Below, in pieces: positions 38,401-51,736 of a stretch of DNA of 64,000 nt. Numbering within the stretch: the first letter of the stretch is position 1; the number at the start of each line of letters is the position of its first letter. Position numbers and translations under genes: made by a program. The notes beneath the pieces are model-generated. The model saw nothing but the letters and a program-made list of their open reading frames with translations, did no database searches and had not been told where the DNA came from. Origin of the DNA: Pelecanus crispus (Eukaryota > Chordata > Aves > Pelecaniformes > Pelecanidae); the NCBI RefSeq assembly GCF_030463565.1, contig NC_134643.1:42136221-42200220 (forward strand), read 5' to 3'.

Positions 38401-40968
38401 CTGTATAGGTATATCCTACCTGTCTGAATGCACGCGTGGTTGTGCCACCATAACCCCTGCACTGCTATAGCCTACCCTGGACTTTTACTATACAGGCTTA
38501 AAAATTAATAATTTAAAGAAAACAAAGGAAAAAATTAGTTTAAGGAACTCTTGATGACGCCAGCTAATGTGGCCATCTATCCAGAAAGAGAAGATCACAT
38601 ACACAAGTTACAAAGAATGTTCGCAAACATTATCGTTAATGTGCACACCTTATCAACATACATTGATTTTATACGCATCCTTTAATTTAAATAGCTTTGA
38701 TTTTCTGTCTGGAAGACAAAAGAGAACATTAATAGCCATTGCTTACTGAATTTACAGAGCTGTACATTAGCTCCTCTAAAATGATCTTGTGTTTGTTATG
38801 CTTTAACTATTAATATTTAAAAGAATATTAAAAATTCTGGAAACCTGAGTCAGGTAGACACTATATAAATAAATTGCATATTTGATATTAATTCACCCTG
38901 TTACTTCCTATCATCCTCTATAAAATTGTATACTTCTTGCAAAGCTACCAACAACAATCTCTGTGTGCCAGTTTATTACCTGTATAGATATCATTATTCC
39001 CCTGTGACAGCAAAGTCAAATTCAAGGCATTTTTCATAAACTAGGAAAAATTACCGTTCCAGTGACATATGACACAACCTTCAACTACTAAATGAATCCA
39101 AGAAAAATTCTCCTTTGGGAAAAGACCTTACACATGATTTGTCAGCCTTAAAGATATTTTTTGAGAAAGTTAATTCTGAGTGGCTTTACAACTGAGCAGT
39201 GTTCTCTGCCTATATTTAAACTGTCCTCTGCTGTGATGCATTTCAGAATCAAATCTACAGAAAAAAAATTTTGCTTTGCTATATTTTAGCTGTACAAAGA
39301 CCGTTAGGGCCTCATGGTGAGATCTGAGACCTTATTGGAAATCTCATATAAAAATCTTATTTGTAAATGTCACGTCATGATTTTCAGCACCGAGGTGTTT
39401 CAGGAGATTGATGCTGTGATGAGAAGTCTGAGGAATGGAGACTAAAACCGAGGTGAGACGTCTGGGGATTGACAGGGGAGTTAAAGCAGGATGAAGTGGT
39501 TGAAGCAAAAAGCATGAGCTTTGCGAAGGAGGGGAGGACAAAAGGATATCCACAAAAAGAGCACACTCCTTCCAAAATCTCACCCAGATTTAACCTTCCT
39601 TCTGCTGTTGATAAAGATGTGTCTGTGATGCCCATTGGCACCTGGGCTCCTTAGTGCCTGTCCATATGCAGGATGATAACCTACAGATGCTATTACTGTC
39701 TTCAGTTATTGGGATGGGGTGAATACATTCTGCTGCCCACAGCTCAGGGAGGGTTAATGAAGGGCTTAGTTACCCCCCCTAGCTGAGATCAAGCTGCAGA
39801 TTTGAACCAGCTGCTGTAAGAGATGCTGCCTGGGCATCGTGGGGCAGCAGGTGATGAGGCTGCAGGCTGCCCTGGAGAGGCTTCAGAGATGCAGGCTGAA
39901 AGGAGTGGTGGAAAAAGCAATGTGGAGAGGAAAACTGCCAAGCAGGGAGCTAGGAAGCTGCAAAGGAAGAGGGAGAGATAGGGAAGGATGATTTGCTATT
40001 GCTTGTTCTAGAGCTGGCAAGAAAGAACATCTCTGGCCATCCCTGCTCCCACCTGAATGGGCTGGACTAGAGTGTCTGAAGTCAGGGTAGGGGGTCGTAG
40101 CTGAGTTTGGAACCCCTTGCATCTACAGGGTGTGATTTTGAGCTGTTATCTGTGGGGACTGGGTCTCATGGTTGGAGGGGGTGGCATGGGATGGAGATGC
40201 TTGACTTTGTTGCAAGCATGTGCAACAGGCTTCTGCTGCTCAGAGAAGGCTTCTGCTGCCTTGGTGGGATTCAGCTGTGCAGTACAGCTCGGTGCTGTGC
40301 AGAGACCCTAAGGCTACCTCCAACAGCGGCACTGTGTGGCACCTGTGTGGCACTTGGTCTCCCACAAGTGATCTTGCTGAAAAACATGTTGGAGCACTCT
40401 GAACAGCACAGTGTTTAAAGCAGCTACACCCCTTCAACGCAGCTGGATCACACCTCTTCTAGGTGATGCTATGCTATATAGGTATACAGATACTTACTGT
40501 TCAGTGTACTAAAAATACTGCAAAGGCAAGGCTCTGGTGTTTACTGAAGCAGGATGACACTGCTAGTCTATCCTGCAGTCTAGGAAAATTAAGTTTGCCA
40601 TATGCATATAGTGTTAAAATTGGAATTTCCTGGGCTCTGGAGAGCTTGTACTTCAAATAGGAATAAAACCCTGGACTTGTGAAATTATTTATGTACGTAA
40701 CTTTTCAAAAGCAAATTGAGCAGCTTCTTCAGGAAGGGAGGTACGTGGGTAAATGTCTGTCTGAGAAGTGGGGCAGGCAAGATGGTCACACTTCCAATGA
40801 CTCCGTCACCGGCTGACTCTTGAGACATGGCCAGTGGTGAGCGTAGCTGCCCGTGAGATGGTCGGACTGCTGGGGCTGGGGAGGCCTCACGCTTGATGTG
40901 GTCGGTAGGAGGCCTGGCATAAGGATAGCCTGCGGTGCAGTTATGTTTCTGATGCAGCAGAAGCTAAA

Positions 40969-40981
40969 CCCCCCCCCCCCC
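40969..40981. repeat. C13 homopolymer
   Basis: Thirteen C in intergenic DNA outside any recognised element. Confidence 0.8.
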
Positions 40982-42079
40982 AGAAAACAGAACCCTGTTC
41001 TGGTAAGTATTCCACAAAAAATAACACAAGGACCTTCTGTATGAACAATGGTTGCAATCCTGGGTACCCCGTTACTTTGTTCTTTAGAGTATTTGTTTTA
41101 TGCCATTACACTCGCTCTCCCCACTTAAACTTCATCTGATGCTTTTGCAGCATTTCAGGATTTCAAGAGCGTAAAAGAAAAAAAAAACATACAAATATTC
41201 AAAGCACATTTTTAAGCACGTGGCCATTCCTCAGTCTAGTAAGTGCAACTTTCAGAGAGGCAGATTGTCAGTGCCTGTCTCCTGGTGCTGGTAAGTATGT
41301 AGAAGTACCTGGTAACTGATCATAGTCTGGTCTATGTGAAGGTTTGGGTGGGGAAAGAGTGATAAGAATAACTGATGCATGGTGGAGTCATGCAGAGACA
41401 GCTGTCTCTATAGCTGTAACCTGAGCAACCGCTGAGATGCGAGCACAGGGTGAAAGTTCTCTCACTTGTTGAGTGTCATTCTTCACTCAACCTTATTGCA
41501 ACCACTTTCCCCTCCTCCTTTTCTCAGTAGAGAAGCATTTGCCCATCAGTGTTTTGCAGTGGGTGGCTGTTGAGCTCACAGCAAATTTTGCAATGTGATT
41601 GGCTGGGCCAGCCATTGCTATCTCAGTATTTCCATGGGGTGTAGCATCCAAACACTGTACAGTCACTAATAGCTCCTTTCCTCAAAGGCTTTTCCACTGT
41701 TTGCAGGGATAAAGCTAGCAAAGGGGTCCTGGAATACAGGGGTTACGGAAGAAGGCTGTGGCTGTGCTGGGAAGTCAGTTGCTGGCTTTTCTGCAGTACG
41801 GGCTAGTGAGCTGTCTGTTGGATGATCCTACTTTATTCTGTTTGCTTGAGCTGAAGTTACTGTGTTTGAATTTGACTAAGACTCAGAGAAACTGCTGGAC
41901 ACCTACCTACTTGTTGGTGGAGTGTTGTCGTGGTTTAGCCCCAGCCAGCAACTAAGCACCACACAGCCACTCACTCACTCCCCCTACCCCGATGGGATGG
42001 GGGAGAGAATCGGAGGAGTAAGAGTGAGAAGCACTCCTGGGTTGAGATAAGAACAGTTTAATAATTGAAATAAAGTAAA

Positions 42080-42127
42080 ATAGTAATGATAATAATAACA
42101 ATATAATAATAATAGTAATAATAATAT
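42080..42127. repeat. AAT-type microsatellite inside LTR copy 2
   Basis: Imperfect AAT/AATA repeat of about 48 bp, absent from the other LTR copy, so it expanded after insertion. Confidence 0.8.
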
Positions 42128-42217
42128 ACGAAGCAAGTGATGCACAATGCAATTGCTCACCACCCACTGACCGATACCCAGACAGTTCCCGAGCAGCGAT
42201 CGCTGCTCCCCGGCCAA

Positions 42218-42238
42218 CCCCCCCCCCCCCCCCCCCCC
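42218..42238. repeat. C21 homopolymer inside LTR copy 2
   Basis: Twenty-one consecutive C, an extension of the shorter C-run found at the same place in family members. Sequencing or assembly length error is likely here. Confidence 0.8.
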
Positions 42239-42255
42239 AGTTTCTATACTGAGCA

Positions 42256-42263
42256 TGACGTCA
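42256..42263. promoter_or_regulatory. Perfect CRE (TGACGTCA) in solo LTR copy 2
   Basis: A palindromic CREB/ATF site on the upstream side of the LTR's TATA-like position. The matching place in the 15.4-kb copy is mutated (TGGCGTCA on the plus strand). It suggests that this LTR kept an intact enhancer element. Confidence 0.6.
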
Positions 42264-42508
42264 TATGGTATGGAATAGCCCTTTGGTCAGTTTGGGTCAA
42301 CTCTTCTGGCTGTGCCCCCTCCCAGTTTCTTGTGCACCTGGCAGAGCATGGGAAGCTGAAAAGTCCTTGACTAGCATAAGCAGTACTTAGCAACAACTAA
42401 AACATCAGTGTGTTATCAGCATTCTTCTCCTACTAAATCCAAAACACAGCACTATGCCTGCTACTAGGAAGAAAATTAACTCTATCCCAGTCGAAACCAG
42501 GACAGTGT

Positions 42509-45500
42509 ATATGCAGGGGAGTTTACTGGGCTTTTCCTCCTTGGGAAATTTCACTGAACTCACTGAACTTCAATGCCTGCTGTGGCATGTACTCCTGTGC
42601 AGCTCCCTAGTCTCTTTCCATCTAAATAAAGGCTATATCTGGTCACGGGGAAACTGCATTTTCCGCTGTGTTATAGTCTCTGTCATTTGTTCTGATCACA
42701 TATCTTAAGGATGAAATCTAATTTCAGTAAAACCCAAGAGGTACCATTTAAAATGACCCCTCTCCTTACCAATGAGATTACCTGGTATAGGAGTACTTGA
42801 TTTGGTTTAAGAGATTTTCAGGGATGACTTATTTTCTATTATAAGTCTGTATTTAGCAAGAAAGAATGCAAAGCAGCCGGCTAGCTAAGAACCAGAATTT
42901 GTAAACTTAAACTGTTTTGTTGCTTTTAATGTGTATGCAAAATAAAATGAAGAAGATATTTTGTTTGGGGCCTTATAAATTTCTTTCTCGTAGCTTCCAA
43001 AGTTGTTGGCATTAAGAAAAGCAGCAGAAAGGGTTAATAAAGGTAGCAAAAAGGGCTCTTTAAAAATTAGAAACATCGGAAACATTCTCTCTGCTCCCTT
43101 CAAGAAGACAAAGTGAATATAATTCCACTGTCCACGGGTCCTCCCAGTAATGTATGAGGATGCATTTGTTCAGTTCTGTAAGGTTAGGGGACAGCTGAGT
43201 TATTAGTGCTGTATTAGCGAACACGTATCGTGACCATACTCGTCGAGTCTTGATCTGAATGTCCTGTGCAGTACATATGTCCCCTGACACTTTTAACTTT
43301 TTATATAAGTTTTTGAATGTCTGTGCTTTATCATCAGCAGGATCTGAAGCTGCTGTGTGCAAATCCACCCTGACTTTCACAAGCAAGTACGCTATGATGT
43401 TGCATCTGATCATTCATCTTTTCTGAAAGTGGGATTAGTGGGAGTTTACAATTATCTAGCTTTACTTCTCATGAAAAGCTGCTGCAAAACTAATGGCACT
43501 AAGATACGGGAGCATTTTTCTTGTGGCAAAAATCACACAAGTCAGAGCTTGCCACTTACATTTTCCAAGATAAGTTTGATGATTATCCTGTAAATGAGCA
43601 TTGATTCCCCCCTCCCCCCGTAGATGCCATTACTTTCTATCCCAGAGAGATTGTTCTGTCTTCTTGCATACCTATTATAAATGTACAGCAAACATTTTCT
43701 TCATACGTTATTGCTTTTTTCTTAAAAAAGACACCCTGAACCCCCAAACCCACAACCTCCCCCCTTCCCCATGATGCTCTGAATGCCAGGTCCTGACTAT
43801 TTTTAGTGCAGCCGGAGAGATGGGTGTGCTTTTAAAACTGGCTGACCCACAAGGTGGCACTAAAGAGAAAAGTGACAACTTGGCTAATAAAAAGTGAAAA
43901 CCAAAGGCAAAATACCATATGCTGAATCAATATTATTTTAATTAGGAGCACGCTTCCTTTATTGTCAGTTAAATTTTATCTTGTGAAAAGCCTTAAAGCT
44001 ATATAGCAGCAAAGATGGTTCATTGCCCCCACCCCACATCAAAAGTTAAGTTTTAAAGAGAATGAACGAGACGTAGGTCGCCTACTTATCACAGTTCCAG
44101 AATCTCAAGGAGGATAATTGTGATCAAAATGTAGTTAATTAATTTTCTTCTCTAAGGAATAAAGGAATTCAAATGAACTAAAAGCTGAAATCTTGTTTTC
44201 AGTTATTAGTCATGTTGGTAAGAGATTACACAAGGAATTATTTATTGTCTGCGATGTGAATAAGTTTTCTACTGGTATGTTTTGATTGCTTAATTTTTAT
44301 GCCTTTGCTGTTGAGTGCTCTGGTCTAATTGCATAAACAAATTATTTGAAATAATATGGTTCTGTGATCAATAATTTTATACCAGCAGGGGTTAAATCTT
44401 GCCACTTTGATAATGAGTATGAATTCTCACAAAAAACATCTTAATAATGAAACTCCTTTAGAGATCCAAGTTACAAGTGAGTGGTCAGATTAACACTTTT
44501 CTAACAAGAAAGCAGCAGCCACGACTATTCTGTAGACTGCTGACCTGAAGCTTAAAACATAATTAAATAAATTGTGTCAGAGTAATTTCTAGACCTTTAT
44601 AACCAGACTAGCTGTAGCATTTTTATTTCTTCTGAAATGTGTGCCTATGGGATCAGGACTATTAAGGGCGATAGGGGGCAGGAGTTTACTTGCAGAGACA
44701 AACTTAGAATAGTACCAATGCATTAAGAAAAAAATAATCCTTAGAGTGATTCTAAAGTATTTTCCTGTGAGGTGAGCAGTATTACAGGATACCTGGTAGT
44801 GTGCTCTGGGATGCACCAAATGATCAGATGTATTGGTAATGTATTTTGATGCTTAATGAAATTGCAACTTTGCAACTACCCTGGAAATCAAAAGTGACCC
44901 ACGTGTAGTTTGAAAGACTGGAATCTAGAATGACTAGGGAGGATATTTTCATGTATTTTAAACATTGGTTAAAGTTTAAGTGCTGCTGATGCATTCAGAA
45001 TAGTTTTATCACTGCAAACAGTTCCTATTTTTTAGAAAAAAATCAATAACTGGTATTCTACATTCGAAGACCTCATTCGATTGGTTCACGTTATTCATTG
45101 CTTGAGGAAATAAAAGTGTCTATTCCTCAGGATCCCAGTAAAAGCAAACCCAGGCAAATTTTGGCCAAGATGAGCACTGAGGTAAGCACTCTGGCACATT
45201 TAGCTGACCTCCTCTACCCTTTTGTAGTTTATCCCCCCTCTGTTTAGGACTCTCCTTCAACACTTGCTCCATTTTAAAGGCTAACCCAAAGAAAGCTATG
45301 TTTCAGCATGTACCAAAGTGCTTTCTTGGGATCAATTATAAAAACACGGCAACCATAAATATGCGCTGACCTTCTTCCTTGCAGTCCTTATTCAGAGAAA
45401 GTTTGGGATCAATCAGAATTTGCACTGAGGAATTTCACAGTGATTCTGTTTGTAGATGTTGTTTTTACAGATCATTCTTCTTGAAGGACTGTTGCAGGCT

Positions 45501-45630
45501 GTATTTCCCTCAGCTGCTAAATTTTGGCCACATTTCTTCAGAAATTTTCTATTTTATACTGATCCAGTACATTTGGCAAGTCACAGATCCCTAAGGTATT
45601 TTGTTTGGGAAGGTGAAGATCAGTACGTAT
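42509..45630. other. Intergenic, AT-rich, no gene recognised
   Basis: Unique sequence between the second LTR and the CR1. The 117-codon minus-strand frame at 43.06-43.41 kb has no recognisable homology. Confidence 0.6.
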
Positions 45631-45908
45631 ATCATAGAGTCATAGAATGCTTTGGGTTGGAAGGGACCTTTAGAGATCATCTAGCCCAGCCCCCCTGCAG
45701 TGAGCAGGGACAGCTTTAACTCCATCAGGTTGCTCAGAGCCCCGTCCAACCTCACCTTGAATGTTTCTAGGGATGAGGCCTCCACTGCCTCTCTGGGCAA
45801 CCCGTTCCAGTGGTTCACCACCCTCATTGTAAAAAATGTCTTCCTTATATCCAGTCTAAATCTACCCTCCTTTAGTTTAAAGCCATTACTCCTTACAGTA
45901 ACTCAGGG
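45631..45908 (-). mobile_element. CR1 LINE 3' fragment
   Basis: Minus-strand CR1 3' end: ATCATAGAGTCATAGAATGC, then TTGGGTTGGAAGGGACC, CTCTGGGCAACCCGTTCCAG and GTCTAAATCTACCCTCC. 5'-truncated and non-coding. Confidence 0.93.
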
Positions 45909-48900
45909 AGTCTATGGGAGGGTATGATTGGTTATGGTGGAACTTACTAAATACATTCACATACTCATAGAGTGTCAACTGGACACAAAAATGGGCCTGA
46001 GGCAGGTGATGGTAAAGCACAAGTGCATTTGTATAAGGAGGGACTGTCTAGCTTAGCTAAATCAGGAGACTCATGAGGGAACATCCATATTCTTTCCTTG
46101 TAAAATGGGAAATGGGATATTGAAAGAAACAAAAGTGTGGGATGTTTTTAATGCTTTACAAAACACGTTAAACCCTGTCTGTGTTGACATCCAGTACCAG
46201 AAGTCTGAATGTGTATTGTAGACTTAAATGGACAACAAGATTATCCACAGATTCTAACATAATATGTGTTTTAACATAAATTTTAATTTAAATAAACCCT
46301 TGCCTTGGGTTTATCATGCTTCTTGCATTTTTCAGTGAAAAGGTGCTGAACTAGCAGATAAGACATGATCTAGGTGTGGAAATGTTGGTTCCTAACACAA
46401 TCCGGAGTTTTCACAAATTCTTCTTGTCCCCCTGAGACTAACTTCTTACCACTAATTGATTCCAATTTGCCAGTTTTAAGTGTAATTATTTAGTGAAAGA
46501 AACAAACGGTATTATATCTATGCTCTGCACCCCACTACTAACAACATGGCATTATTGAACTTGTGGAATTGCAATGGCTCACGCTTAGAAAAAAACCACC
46601 TTCAAGAAGCTATGTTTAAAAACACCGAGAAAAAAACCCTTTGTAAAGAAATTGAAATATACTTTAACTAAAACTTGCTAGTGGAGAATGAGGACACTTG
46701 TTTTCCTCTAAATTGCTGCTGAAATGAGGAAAAAGAAATGAATGAAAGAAAAAGAAAAATCAGTTGCTGAATATACGTAGATAAAAATGAAAACAGAACA
46801 TCTGGGGAAAATAATGGATCTCAGCCACCTAATTTGGAAATTTAAAATACTTAATTCTCATATGAAAGTAGATATTTTTATCCTAAAATTTGAGGTAGAA
46901 AATGTTGGCTTTTGAGTAAAAAACATGTTATGATTTCATAGGGTAGTACTGAATAGTTTTAAATGGATTGAAATACAAAGGAAGAAAATTCCACAGCAAA
47001 GGATAGCGATGGTATGATTCCAAAGCATGGGGTGAATGGGAAGCAGTGGGTGGTCACTGGGGCCTGGTGGTACATAGGCAACACTCCATCGATGCCTCCT
47101 CAGATGCTCCTTCCAGCTCGAGAGGTGACTGAAAAGAGGTGATGATGACAGGGAAAGGAGGGAGAAGAGGATCTAGATTACTAGGGAGCCTGTCTGTCCT
47201 GTGGTAAACTTCCAGCTTCTCATTAGATAGGACTTTACCCACAGCATAGTGCAGCACCATGCCCCTTCCTCTTATGTCTGTTCCTTTACAAAAGGAAGAA
47301 TAAAGCTTGTCCAGGATGAAGCCATATCTAGTCATCTGGCCACCTCTAATTATAAACCTAACATAAATAGTGCTTAATGCCACTGGACTCAAGTAAGAAA
47401 GAAGGTCATTTATACAGGTGACATGAGGGTGAAGGAGCAGAGGAGAACGATGGAAGGAAGGTTCCTTTTCTTGGTTTGTTTAAGCCAGCACAACTCACCG
47501 TGTGTCAGCCTGTTTTACAATCCAGTGTTTTGGCTGTTTCGGCTTTTAATTAGAAAGTCTTTCCCTTAGCATTTTTCTTAGCAGCAATTTTTAAACTAAA
47601 CAGAAGGTGTATTCCCCAGTACCATATGTTAAACCTGACACATTACTGAAAATGTCTTCTGGAAAAACAAAACCAAAACCAAAACAAAACCAACCCAGCG
47701 AGCACTAAAGGTAGGACCACTGTCCCAATCCAATCCCTTTGGCCCACTTGCAAGCCTCAAGAGGACACAATGGTCCCCTGTTAGGCAGTGGCACTTCCTT
47801 GGGGAATTAATCATAACTTGCAAAGCCAACAGATGATAAGCTGCTAATTTCCTCTTTGCTTCTCTGGCAACCTGTTGTGGCTTGGAAGCTGTCATCCCCC
47901 AGTCATCCACCACTTGGTCTTGTAAATAACAGCCACGCGGAAGCTGGGTCTGTGGGAAGTGAATAGTTCACAATACTTTGAGAGGTCACCTTATTGATGT
48001 CTTTTGACCAACATGTTAGTAGGCTATGAAGTGTAGTCTGTTTTAGCACTTAAACAGAAGGGATTAAGAGCTACGGGTATCCTTGACTTTGAAGTATGCA
48101 AGGAGAATCCAACTATGACCACAGAAACACCTGACTGAGGCTGAAAGGGTTAGTGGAGCACTGACTGTGGGCTGATGTGGTTTTTTTCCCACTGTAATTC
48201 TTCCTTTTATAAATTCCGGTTGTTTCTGGGTTTTGCATAGAAGGACATTTTCTGAGCCCTTTACCATATTTTTTTTTGCGTGAGTGGGGTCAGTATGATA
48301 AAATCTGTCTGTAAACCTTTGATACACCCAGATGAATGAAGGATGGATCACTCGGGTTAAAAAGCAGAAAAAGTTAGGCAACCTCGGAAAGCTGTGATGT
48401 GCCGATCCCCTGTTTGGATGAACTGTACCCAGCTGCATGATATACAATAAGGTTGCTCATTTATAGAGCTTTTCTTCCAAGACTGTAAAGGACCAGTGTG
48501 AATACTGAGAGGTGTTTGTGTGCAATCTTAATGTAACATAAACCACAGCTTTATGGGGGTCCCTCATCAGCTCTTTGCTGGCCACAGTATAAGCTGGTAT
48601 AGAATTGGAAACTCTTCCGTCTGAAGTTTATCTGTGTTTCTTCTGATACTTGTCTAGGGAGGGCCATCTCCATAGCAATTCAGCTAAGGTGAGACATGCT
48701 CTTTTATTTTGTATGAGTAACTGAAACTCTATCCTATAAGCTCATAAAATGTGATTGCATACAAGATGTTGATGGCCTAGGGGAAGTTTTGAACAACTGG
48801 GAGTCATTATCAGAATTTTGCTGAAAAAATGATCCATGATCTGATGTATTTTCCAACAGTCTTTGCAGAAAGACCAAACGAGTTGCAAGCTTCAGAGGCA

Positions 48901-51119
48901 ATATCCATGAAATCCATGTCTACGCTTATAACTGTGGACAAATGAAAAAACAAGAATTTTTCCCAGATGTACACAAATTGTTTCTTGGGAGCTCCATGCA
49001 TTTGTAATTTCTCATCAAAATGGCTATATATAACAATCTGTACATAGAACTACTTGCAGAGACTTGCATTTGAGAACGAATTAATAAGTTAATACCTCCC
49101 TTGACCTGTATCTGGTCAAGCTACATTTTAGAAACCCATCATTACTAATATGAAGAAGAGGTTAATCTAGTAATGTGCAGTTTTAGAATGACAAATGAGT
49201 CAAGGCACATGAGCTAATTAACACCATACCTAGCAGAACCTTCTTATCGCAAGTCTCCAGACTGACAAGAATCCCAAGGAGGGGTGGGGGGGCTGCAAAC
49301 CTCTCGATGCTTTGTTTGAGTAATGGGACCAAAGTTGGAGGTGAATATAAACAGCCTTAACTCCCATCACTCATGCCTTGCTCCAGTCTTTTGATTGTGC
49401 TATTTCAACTTGGTTTAAAAGGAATTAGCCTCATGGCTTCTTACTAGCATGCACCTTAAATCTTTTACATACCCTCTCCAATACTGGCCCTTCAATTTAT
49501 AGACTAATATTGTCAAAGCTGAGTTGTGCGACTGACTCCATCAGCTGGGTTTGGAAGATCTCAGCCCAGAGAGTTATGTATTTGTTATTTGTATATCGAG
49601 AAGGCCAGAATGATGCTCCTGTGCTGTCACACACAGCTGTACATCCCTCTTTAAAAGAGGCAGAGCTGGTTAGCTCAACTGCCTGGCACTCACCACTTTT
49701 CTGAGGTGGCTTCGCAAAAACCTTAACGTGTGAAACTTGTAACTATTCAATTGTATTGAATTAAAAATTAAAAATATTTATAAATGACACTCAAGCTGTT
49801 CCACCGTATTCCAGGCTACTTCTACTCTTGAAGCACATCTTTGCCTGAATGTCTCCCTGTGCTGCTGATGGGAACAAACGTAACTTAAAAACCATTGCAG
49901 AAAGCGAGAGGGAAACACTGCCTATTTTACTAATGCCTGATACTGACAGCTTGCATACAAAATCTTAAAAGCACTCAGGCACTTCTTTTGTGCCCACTTT
50001 TAAAGGGTTTAATGAAACATATAGAAACTGACATTTTAAACCTGTAGCTTTGGATGTTATTTTGCCGTGTCAGTTTGTTTCTTTTTTTCCCAAATCACAT
50101 AGCAATAGTTTTCAACCGTTCTGCTTCAAACTTCAGTCAACAAATCATGAAGGCTATTTTCAGATAATAAAATGTTTCTGTTCTTTGGCCTGTTATAACA
50201 GGTGGGCAGCCAAGTAACGCCACAGTAAATATGTGGTTATGGAGCAAAATCTTAGTCGTCCTAGGACATACAAACACAATTAGCAAGTGTATCACCATAC
50301 TTATAATTAAGAACAGTTAAGATTACAAGCCTTTCTTAGGCTGTGCTGCAAGATGAAAACAAACGCTCGATCCCTTCCAGGGATAGCAGACCTATATATA
50401 ATCCTTATATAGGAAAATATAGGGAAATATAAGGAAACTGGTAAATTCCTTATACTTAAACTGGTGTTCCTTAGACTTAAACTGGTTTGAGCGTTGGTAA
50501 ATGATCATTCGTATTCTGCAACAGCATGCAAAGTCAGAAAACACTTCTAGAAGATGTAGTAGATTCAGGGAAAACAGAGATCAGGCATTCCTTCGGGAAG
50601 TAAAATGGCTAATATATCACATTTCATGAAACTCTGCAGATTTGCTTTGCTTATGAAAAAAGTGTAGGACTTTTTTTTTTTTTTTCTGTTTTCTTCACTA
50701 TGGAAAATAAGGCCCTCATTCTGCAAATTGTTATGTATGCATTTAACTTGACGTACAGCATATATTCCCGTAGATTCCACAGGACTGAATACCACGGATA
50801 AACACATCTGTAACTGCTTACAAGATTGGAGCTGAAGAGCTTCAGAAAAGAAAATGAATGGAGCACGTTTTTGAAGTATGCAAGCCAAATAAGGGGAACA
50901 GGGATGCTTTGAGACATTGATCTAGATCCTCACTGTGTATATTAATTCTGTATTTCTGCAGTCCCTACATGCAAAAGTCTGGGGGCAGGTGGAAGAAGCG
51001 GGCTCAGATGCAGCAATTCAGTTTTCCAGACCGGGGTTTACTCCTAGGACTTCTCCAGCCACGTGTTGGTGTATTACCCCAGGCAGCATTTAACGCAACC
51101 TTAAATCCCTCCAACTGAG
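45909..51119. other. Intergenic DNA immediately upstream of the TRHDE CpG island
   Basis: AT-rich unique DNA, with a T15 tract at 50671-50685, the 21-bp duplication at 50.45 kb and an E-box CACGTG at 51060. No exon recognised; distal promoter elements are likely but not identifiable. Confidence 0.6.
50446..50487. repeat. 21-bp tandem duplication
   Basis: TTCCTTATACTTAAACTGGT and TTCCTTAGACTTAAACTGGT stand head to tail (two copies of a 21-bp unit, 19 of 21 identical), 1.2 kb before the TRHDE promoter TATA box. Confidence 0.85.
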
Positions 51120-51728
51120 ACGCCGGGTCCAGCACGGGCAGGAGGGAGAGCAGGAGCGAGAAGGCTGCCCTGGGGCCGCGGAGTAACGGCAGGGCGGCTT
51201 CCGAAAGTCCCAGCCAACACTCAGAGTGGGTTTTTTTCTCGGCATATTAATCCTACCGATTTAACTAGGAGCATTTACCCTTTTTCCAGCTCCATCCCCA
51301 CGTCGGTAGGGCAGCGCTGCTGCCGTCCCAGCGTGTAGCCGGCGGCTCTGTAATAAGCCCGTGTAAATGCGAGCCGGTACCGGCGTTCGGCGTGTGCAAG
51401 CCCCGCGGATCCGGCGCTTTGCAGCGGGGCGGCCGCCCCGTCCCCGGCGCAGCCCGGCCCTCGCCCTCCGCCCGCCCCGGCCGGGGCTCCCGCCGCCGCC
51501 GCCTCAGCGACCTCCCCCGGAGCCGCCGCGTGTGACACACCGGAGAAAAGCCTCCCTCGTCCCCGCGTCGCCCCCGCCTCCCGCCCCCGCCCGCCCGCTC
51601 CCCCGCTCCCCCGGGGCGCCGCCGTCACCGCCGGCAGCCGGAGCAGCCGCTGAAGCCGAGGGGCGGCGGGGCTTGCCCGCCTCTCCCCCCTTCCCATCCC
51701 TTCCCTTCCCTCGCCTCTCCCCGGTGCC

Positions 51729-51736
51729 TATATATA
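51729..51736 (+). promoter_or_regulatory. TATA box of the TRHDE promoter
   Basis: An alternating TATATATA octamer sits inside an otherwise very GC-rich island, about 690 bp before the first usable start codon. Usual spacing would put transcription initiation near 51,757-51,762. An E-box (CACGTG, 51060-51065) and many GC-box-like GGGCGG strings are nearby. A TATA element inside a CpG island fits a regulated tissue-specific gene. The core promoter assignment is inference from position. Confidence 0.6.

Larger units (their letters stand above)
26261..41920. other. Intergenic, long AT-rich desert
   Basis: Sixteen kilobases with no recognisable exon. It holds A15 (27855-27869), the MIR/L2-like relic (29.8 kb), the SINE head (33.0 kb), the 24-bp palindrome (34.1 kb), the GC-rich patch (38.2 kb) and the C13 tract. 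Very AT-rich low-CpG blocks such as 36.0-36.5 kb could include conserved non-coding elements, which cannot be judged from one sequence. Confidence 0.6.
41926..42504 (-). mobile_element. Solo LTR of the same avian endogenous retrovirus family (copy 2)
   Basis: It aligns along its length with the copy at 15.4 kb, same orientation, from TGTCGTGGTTTAGCC to CGAAACCAGGACA. It is flanked by AGTGT (41921-41925) and by GTGTA/AGTGT (42504-42508), giving a 4-5 bp duplication depending on whether the final A belongs to the LTR. It differs by an AAT-type expansion (42080-42127), a C21 tract (42218-42238) and internal indels. No internal retroviral sequence is adjacent. The two copies are 26 kb apart in the same direction but each has its own target duplication, so they are independent insertions and not the two ends of one provirus. 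Confidence 0.85.

Noticed and set aside
38985..39030. Possible MIR/L2 tail (ATCATTATTCCCCTGTGACA)
   Set aside because: Similarity too short and diverged to support.
15357..42504. The two LTRs as ends of one 27-kb provirus
   Set aside because: Each has its own flanking target duplication, they differ by several indels, and no retroviral coding remains lie between them.
1..51100. Exons of TPH2 or a TRHDE antisense RNA expected from mammalian synteny
   Set aside because: No TPH2-like coding sequence was recognised, and non-coding transcripts cannot be inferred from sequence alone.
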